In this document: piece after piece, positions 53,401-62,400 of the stretch
Numbering within the stretch: position 1 is the stretch's first letter
Layout: every line of letters starts with the position of its first letter
Origin: Sycon ciliatum
Taxonomy: Eukaryota > Porifera > Calcarea > Leucosolenida > Sycettidae
Length of the DNA: 64,000 bases
Direction: 5' to 3'
Assembly: GCF_964019385.1 (NCBI RefSeq)
Contig: NC_088644.1
Coordinates: forward strand, 17,606,358-17,670,357
Made by a program: the position numbers and the translations under genes
The notes under the pieces: generated by a model
Database searches by the model: none
What the model was told of the DNA's origin: nothing
Seen by the model: the letters and a program-made list of their open reading frames with translations, nothing else

Positions 53401-56400
53401 CAACACAAAGAGTGTTAGTAGATCGCTTTCATTCCCCAACTAACTAGTTACTGGAGCTAGCTCGAGAAATCTGTTGATTGCATTAGTCCATGAGCGAGGT
53501 CTGACTGTATTTCCTGAAATGCATTCCAGTGTGGCGTATGAACATAAGGCATTGCTAATGTACAACAAGAACCCCGGATGCCCCCAAAGTGGCATACAGT
53601 TCGTAGGGCATGGCGTGTTTCAACTTACCAATTGAAATAATTATCATGCCACCCCACACCGCAGCCCTCGCAAACCAGTGTATGCCTAGACATGAATTAA
53701 CAATGCAACCATACCTTGTTGTTGAGAACATTCAGCACTTCATCCTTTCCTTTCAGTGTTTCACTTAGCTCATCGATCTGGAAGACAATATTTTTGCAAC
53801 ATTTTTGCATTATACTCAATTTACTTGTAAAAGTTTACATTGAACACCAATTTATAAAATAGGTGTGGACCAGCAGCACGCATGCTCAATCCCATTACAG
53901 TGCGATGAGAACACATACCCATGATCTGGTATATTGGAGAATCCATGTACTAGTATGCAAGTACCGTAAAGTACCGCCAGAGCGCCCCACCATCTCGTCC
54001 TTTCGTGGCCGCCTTGTGGAGGTGGATTCCTGTCTGTAGGTCATACAACACGGACCTTGTACAAACATTGCACATTGTGCAGTCAATCCGTACCCAGTTT
54101 ACCTTCGAGCTCCACATAAAAGTATACCAAGTGTGACCTTAGTACACGAAGGTTCTCAAATCGTACAAACTTAGTAGCATTCTGCCATACGATTTTCTTC
54201 CCTTGGCTGTAAAATCAAGGTGGGGCGCTCTCGCGAGACGGGGCGCTCTGGCGGTACTTTACGGTAGTTTGAATTGGCCCCCTTCCTAAAAATGAGTTGA
54301 AATGAGGGAACCACTACTCCCAAGAACAATACCATTTTTATTGAATTTCATAACCCATCCCTTGTTCCCATCAGGGTTTTGAGTAGGGGTGAAACGGTTA
54401 CCCTTTAAGGCTACAAACGGGTACCTGGCTTAACGGGTACCCTTTAGCAGCCAATAGTAACAGTTACTAAAACGTACTATACATTTCGTGTGAGGACATG
54501 CGAAGTCATGCAATTCACAGCAAGTACACTACATCGCGACAAGCGCAGCATGCGCACTTACCGCGCTACATGCAAAACAGTCAAAATTGTCATATGTAGC
54601 AGGATCGAACAAGCAACAACACATTAAAGCTGTACATCGAGTTGTGCGCCTGTGCACACCAGATAATATTACCGTACTGTACCGCCATACATGACTAACG
54701 GGTACTCGTTTGCTAACGGGTCAGCAGCTAAACAAACGGGTACCCGGATCACCCCTTTCACCCCTACAGTCCATTTCAAAACTATAGACGCGTAGGGTTT
54801 TTGAAATATTTCAAATTTGGCTGGAGCTTTTTGAGAATAGTTTTCGGAATATTGCTCAGGTCCGCTCCACAATTACTCTCATATAGTTTCTAAACGATTG
54901 GATAACAGACGCCCAATTTGGAAAAAATTGTGCACAAAGTGATCACAGATTTTATGTGGTATAGATGCTGGCATAACGGTTTTTGCCTAGGTACGCGTCT
55001 ATAGTTTTGAAATGGACTGTAGTTTTGAGCCTGACACTTCAACACTTCATGTGCTATAGACCATGTAGTACAGTCGTCCCTCTCTAATCCGGCACTTGTT
55101 AATCCGGAACCCTTGCCAACCGGCGCACTTTCTGATGAAACCGATTTTTTTCGTTCAATTCCTACATCGTAATCCGGCACTTGAATTCCGCCTCCGGCAG
55201 TGACTTTTTGAAACGAATCGCTCAAACTGCACGTAGTTTGATTTCATAATCTGGCAGTCGTAAATCGCGTACCGTACAGGTGCACTCCTTGCCAGGCCAG
55301 TCTGGTCAGTGCCGCGCGCGCGGGGCCACTTCAGAGTTCAGTTATCGATCGAATTCAGTTGACAACTGTACTCGACCTCGCGCGGGAGAGTTCAGTTCGG
55401 TTGGTTGTTAGGACTTTTCCGAACCCGAACTCAATTTATACAAAGAGAAAGACCAAGGAACTACAAGTTACGCTATACTGTCCACTAACACCACCAGTTA
55501 CTAAACAATCAGCGACGATGCACGACACTGACCGACGGTACTGACGTTCTACAACTAACTGGCTAACAGCTCTAGCACATCTTGGATGCGCACTCCAACA
55601 GCCTTCCAACTTGGAAGGTTCTAAGTTATAGAAATAACATACGGAGGGGAAGCTGTTAGAGCTTTTAGCCAGTTAGTTGTAGAACGTCAGTACCGTCGGT
55701 CAGTGTCGTGCAATGTTATCGCATGAGCTGATTGTTTAGTAACTGGTGGTGTTAGTGGACAGTATAGCGTAACTTGTAGTTCCTTGGTCTTTCTCTTTGT
55801 ATAAATTAAACCTTGGCTCTCCATCTGAGTCCATTCCTAACTTCCGAGCTAGGTGTGTGGTTTTTAGTTCTGTCAAAAATGCCGAAGCGTCCACGGACTG
55901 AACTGACTGCTGAGATAAAAAAAGACATCTGTGCTTATCGCAAGAGCCGCCCTAAAGCCTCGCAAGACCTGATCGCCGGCGAGGTTGGGACGAACCATGG
56001 CATTCGCATTGGCCGCTCCACCATTGGTGATGTATTGCGCTGCAGCGAGAAGTGGCTGGAGCTTGACCTAGATCCAGGGCCAGCTGCGAAGAGAATCCGC
56101 CCCGCCAAGCACAGGGACTTGGAACGTGCCTTGTTTCTCTGGCATACGGAGCTGTCGGCCCGCCGTGTTGCGCATTCTGACGAGATGCTGCAAACGAAGG
56201 CGAAAGAATTCGGAGAGAAACTCGGCGTTACTGAGTTCGCATACTCGAAAGGCTGGCTCGCGAGTTTCAAGAAGCGACACGGAATCAAGCAGTACGTTCG
56301 GCACGGAGAGGCGGCGAGCGTGGATGCTGCAGTTGTCGTTTCTGGGCGAGAAAAACTGAGGGCGACGCTGTCGGAGTACGCCCTAGCCGACATTTACAAT

Positions 56401-59400
56401 TTTGACGAGACTGGGCTGTTCTTTGGACTAGAGCCCAACCGGACCCTGGCGACAGGCCCCGTGAGCGGCTCCAAAATATGCAAGGAACGCATTACGCTTG
56501 GCGTTTGTGCTAACGCAGACGGCAGTGACAAGATCAAGCCGTTTGTGATAGGAAAATCTGCTCGCCCCCGCTGTTTCCCCCGGAACTGGGATGTTCAGCA
56601 GCTAGTGACATATCGAAACAACACCAAAGCGTGGATGACAGCTGAGCTGTTCGGTGATTTCCTGCGATCGTTCGACAGTGGTATGCATGCGCAGGATCGA
56701 CATGTGCTGCTGTTGTTGGACAATGCGTCCAGTCACAAGTGTGACTTCGACTTGTCAAACACGACTTTGGAGTTCTTGCCCCCCAATACCACGTCCAAAC
56801 TGCAACCTATGGACGCTGGTATCATCCAGAACTTCAAGGTCCTGTACAAGAAGCAGCTTATCAAGTAAGATTGTGATTGCAATGTGAAAGTCTCTGCAGA
56901 TGTATTGGCGCATGCATGTAACATTATGCTTTACACCACGTAGTGTTCAGTAAAAATGATGATGGCCTGCTGAGTGTGCACTTGCTATGTATGCGTGCTT
57001 GAGTCTTACCACTACCAGCTCTATCTTATTCCTATTTCATTTGTACATGCCTCAGGTCGTACATTGCCACTATTGATGATGGCAACGAGCTGAAGCGACT
57101 CGATATCAAGCAAGCCTTGTACTTTGCCCGAGATGCTTGGCGAGATGTAAAGCCAGTCACCATTGCCAACTGCTTCCGCCACACAGGTATTCTTCCCGTG
57201 GCCACTGAACAGCAGACTGGTGAGCTCCAGACACTGATCAACTCCTTGCCACTTGAGTCTCCACTGACAGCTGAGGAGTTTGTTGGCCTTGATGACCATG
57301 TTCTTACCGGCAAGGAGCTCACTGATGATGAAATTGTCGAGCTAATCAAGCCAAGTGAGCAAAGTGTTGAGAGCGACAGCAGCAGTGACGAGGAGGAGGA
57401 GCCACCACGGACGGTGTCTCTGGCACAAGCATCCCGTGCACTTGCTGATGCAATTGTTTGCTTCGAAGGACATCCGTCGTTCGACCTGCATGATGTCGAC
57501 TGCTTGCGTGGCCTTCTCAAGAGGGTCAATGTTGTCCAGGAGATAACTGCTAAGCAGTCAACCATACTTTCTTATTTTAGCAAGGAGTAGTGTCCTGCCA
57601 ATTTTCAGGTCTCTGTGTGTGTGTGCGTGTGTGTGCAAGTACATGTGAACATGTTCTCTGTTTTACTTTATCACTTTATCACTGTGTATATTCCTGGAGA
57701 ACAGTTGAGAATATAAAGTTGTGCACCAAATACTTGGATCGACACGGAAAAACCCTGCGTTTTGACGTATGACACATGCATGCAATTGGGTAGGGCCGGG
57801 TCAGAGGGCAGGATTTCTTAATCCAGCACCCTCGTTAATCCAGCAGAAAACGCCGTAGCAAAAGGTGCCGGATTAGAGAGGGACGACTGTATACTGTGTA
57901 TGCCATTATTCTAACGAGCCGCAAATATAATGACTTCCTAAATTGACCAGTTTACGTGTACCAAATGTAACGATTCTCGCTGTCTCAATGCTCACCAGCA
58001 ACAGTATAAGTATCGATTTCTGTATAACGTTTTCTATTTTAACGACATTCCTCCTCGTTAACTCGTTAGATTTAACACTTCGTAATATATGAGTCTAAGG
58101 CTTTTGCAGTAGCCCACGGTGTAAGTAAAGGCAGTGCAGGATGTGCATGTACACAAGCGCCCTTGCACACCTACCTTGGCATCTCTTTCAATCGTCTCCT
58201 GTTCCAGGTCAGCTTTTCGCGTCTCCAGTACACGCACCTAAAGACAATAGTTCAAGAACCGAGTCACAAATACAGTGTATAAGTTACAGCATAACACATT
58301 AACACTGGAGTTTTCTCCGTATTACACACTACTTCTGCTCATCACCCTTGTTCACTCTCCACATGAAAGAGTAAGTCAAAGTAACTAACTGACCTGCTTC
58401 TCAGAAGCTCTGACTTTCTTCACTTCTTCAGCGAGGTCTTTCTTCAAGGTCTTTATCTGCAAGCAGGAAAAGAAGAGGGTAATCCGATGAAGTGCTATTG
58501 AAGACAACATCAAACAATGAAGTGACAAATTACTAATACCTCAGAAGTAGCGACGAACTCCACCATTCTAAAATAATTCGAACTGTCTACCTCTCCACAC
58601 TGCGCTCTTGGCCCACATTCACAACACCATACTCCATAGCGAGGAAGTTCGTTCTTGGATAGATGCTTCATATCCTCCAGACAGCTGTTTGGCTCATTGA
58701 GAGCTCCTCAGTGGAGGTAGATAACGAATGAATAGCAGACAAAGGAATGAGTATATTTATAGGGTAAGGGGCCATCCGTAAATATAGATATATATTTAGA
58801 AACGAAAACTAGTCGTTTAGGGGGGAGGGGGTTGAGCGCCTGTTCGTTTCTCGAAAAATATCGATGTACATTTTGCATGCGTGAGCAAGTCCAGGAAAAA
58901 GATCAAAAATATCGATACTATGTACCATTTGTATGTGTTCGTTTCTCATGGAGGGGGGGGGGGGGGGGGTTGAAGAGAAACGACTAGTTTTCGTTTCTAA
59001 ATAAATATCGGTATTTATGGAAGGCCCCTAAAAGTGGCGCATTTGCGCACTTTCTACATAGAAAAGTGGCCACAAAGAAGTTGACGGTGACAAAAGTTCT
59101 AAAGGTGGTAACAAAACGCACAGTGCTGCTGGGACATGCATACAGATGGCGCTAGAATTTAGACTAGCGCGTGAAGCAGACAATCTATTATAATTTCACA
59201 CTAACGTTGCCACACATCACTATGGGACCATTAATTTCAATCTATCATTATGCATTGGAAAGGCTTCCTGTCTGAAGCCTTTCCATACTGGTACTCGATG
59301 TTTCAGTTTTGTGACACGAGATTGGCACGAGAATTAGTGTACCGCTGAGTGTACCGCTATACACGTGGTCGACACGTAGTCGACACGTTGTTGATATTTT

Positions 59401-62400
59401 TTTGACACGTGACCCCGTCAACGGTCTGCTTTGTGCCAATGCCACTCGGTAAACGCCGATGTCGCGTACGACAAAGACGACTATCCCGTACGCGAAATAG
59501 TTGAGAATTGCATGACGTGGACCTGACGGCAGCCCCTTTTCCGTACCCATACTGCAAAGTACAGCCATTGATGGATACCTTTTGCACCTGGAACGACCCC
59601 TTAAACGCTGTCGCGGCGACTATCCCGTACGCGAAATAGTTGAGAACTGCTGACGTGGACCTTTTGCACCTGGAACGGCCCCGTAAACGCTGTCGTGTCG
59701 GCGGAGTGAATGTGCAGGGTACTAGGGTGAAAAGAATTGCTGCAAAGACGTCCCCTCTACTAGGCTCTAGGCCTTTGCCTTTGGAGACATCGTCGGCGAA
59801 CTGAATGCGCAGGGCGAAAAGAATTGCTGCAAAGACGTCCGCTCTAGGCCTTTGGAGACATCGTGGGAACTCCTTCCGGTACTATACAAACTGCTGACGT
59901 GGCCGTGGACATGTACATGGAGAGTCATGGTGGGACTTCATGTACATGGATACATGGTGGGAATTCCTTCCGGCACCCCCATACCGCAAAGCCAACGGTG
60001 GGGAAGGAGAAGTGCAGACGTGCAGAAAGACGAACGAGGAGGAACCAGGACGAGCGAGCAATGGCAGGACTAGCTGGACCGTAAGTAATAGCTGAATTGT
60101 GCATGACAACTTGACATCCATGCGGCACTCGCCACTTGCCACTGCATATTTCTTGTCCACTAACAATGTCTCTCCTCTGCCCCCTGTGTGTCCACGGCCC
60201 TGTTGCTGAATTGGCCCGATGAATCGAATGTCTTCCGCAACTGGAACGGCCCCGTGAACGCTGTCGCGTCGGCGACTGAATGCGCAGGAGGGAAAATATT
60301 GCTGCGAAGACGTCTCCTCTAGACGACGGTAAGGCACCCCATTGATATGTTGCCAGTGTGTGCCAGGGTATCGCGCGATGATGAATGAGAAATGATGAAG
60401 GGTACGGTGGGACTTGTACTCACGTTATCAGGTCGAGAGCGTATTGTAGTCACTCTCTCTATTCCTGTACTTCATTACGTTTAAGGTGTACGTATAACTT
60501 CTCAAAAAAATGTAATGGTCTACAGTCGTGTCGGAAGGGTACGGTGGGACTGTAGACATGTTACCTTCTAACACGTTATCAGGTGGAGAGTGTCTTGTAC
60601 TCACGTTATCACTATATCAGGTCGAGAGCGTATTGTAGTCACTCTCTCTATTCCTGTACTTCATTACGTTTCAGGTGTACGTATAACTTTTCCAAAAAAT
60701 TTAATGGTTCACGTCTTCAGATAGAGAGCGTATTGCACCGTCTAGTCTCTGTAGTGCATTGAGATTTTGTTGATCGAACATGAAATGGATACACAGACAA
60801 AGCCAGGTCAAGTACATGGCGAGATGTCGCCAGAAGAACGTCTTCAGGTAGAGAGCGTATTGCACCCACTGTCTAGTCGATTTTGTGGATCGCACATGAA
60901 ATGGATACACAGACAAAGCAGGCCAAGTACATGAGAGAGTGGACGATGTGCAGATCGACACGGCCTGCGGGTACTTCATTAAAGTTACCCGTGACATAAC
61001 TAGGATAAAAGTTAATCACTGCAAAAACATTGCCAAGTATGTGAGCACTTTGGACTTGACAGAAGAGTGCACGGGCGACGTTGACAAAACATACCGCGGT
61101 GACTGTCACTATCATGACAGCAGGGCACATTGCACGCAGCATCGCAGATCGTGTCGAATTGCGCATCATAATATTGCAAAATTGCTCCTGTGCATGCAAG
61201 TGGATTTCATTGCACTTCTCAGTTTGGGAAATGCTCGATTATGACAATTCTCCGTGTGAGTGCACTAGCCCTGAACAGACATGTAGGTGAACCGTTTGTG
61301 GTGTCTCATAGCCTACCTCACGACCTTCTGCTTTCTTTCTTCATCACTTGTATCTTGCAGGTATATCATCCCGTGACGACCACATTGAAGTCTGAATTTG
61401 AAGTGTGAAGATGCTTCAGCAACCACATCGTACTTTTCCATTGCTTTCATTGTGCTTCTACTGTGCATGTGTGTAACTTGTGGGGTAAACATGTGATGAC
61501 ATTGTATGCTGGCGACACGGTCAGATGTTCATGCGTCTAACGTACACCTGCATGTTATGCTTTGAAAAGGGTTTGCCACTTGCGATCCTGGGACGAGTAT
61601 CAGGTCCGCTTTGTCCTGTGTGGGCTGTATCAGATTGCTGTTCACTTCTCTATCTGTTGGATATGTGACTTTCTGCAAGTTTCTGGTGTATGATGGCCAC
61701 GTCCTTGCTTGTCACTTTGTATGATATTACATTCTGTATTCGCTGCTTCCATGGCATGGTCTGCAAACTGCAATCCTTGGGCAAATGTCATGTTTGCTAT
61801 GTTGTGCTTTGGCCGTCAGCTTGTCTACACGCTGTAGTTGAATTATTTTTGTTTCACAACTGACTTCCTCAAGTACGCTGGCCACTGCTTTGCATGGCAT
61901 TATACATGAAGAATTTCCTGTTTGTGTCGTGTGCATGTGCGTATGTGTGCGTGGCCACGTGTGTGTGCCGTGTGCATACACATGTTTGTGTATCTGTGTG
62001 CGGGGTAGCGAGGCGGGGAGGGCTGGTATGTATCAGTGTGTTATTGCAGTCGCATGGCTACATACAGTACATCGCGCGCGTGGTCATCATGTTTACCTTC
62101 GGGGTTGGGGTGGGGAGGGAACGGAAAAAGAGCTGAAATTATCCATATAAAAATCGCTCTGTGAGCGGTTCAGAAAAACCTTTACTGGTACTGCCCCGTC
62201 GTAAAAGTAAGAAATTAGAACTGGCCCATTGTCCCCCCAAATGCGAACTGATCCACCTAAATCGCGAATGACGGGACCCGAACGCACCAGTAGCACGAGG
62301 TTCCTACCTGTGGATGCAGATGGGGACGTTGGTCCGGACCATAGGCCATGTACTGTACTAGCGGTAGGCTTCCCTATCAAAATAATAAATTCTACTGCTA

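Larger units (their letters stand above)
55071..57889 (+). mobile_element. Full-length Tigger (pogo-like) DNA transposon
   Basis: 2819 bp bounded by 25-bp terminal inverted repeats (CAGTCGTCCCTCTCTAATCC, continuing GGCAC) and by TA duplications at 55069-55070 and 57890-57891. It carries a two-exon transposase with intact DDD residues and a large hairpin in its leader. It is inserted in an intron of the coiled-coil gene on the opposite strand. All parts needed for autonomy are present. Confidence 0.95.

Noticed and set aside
59852-60337. Overlapping frames on both strands in the long-TIR element
   Set aside because: Composed of degenerate repeats with no domain; a start codon followed by GTAAGT at 60061-60086 was noted but no partner exon could be supported.
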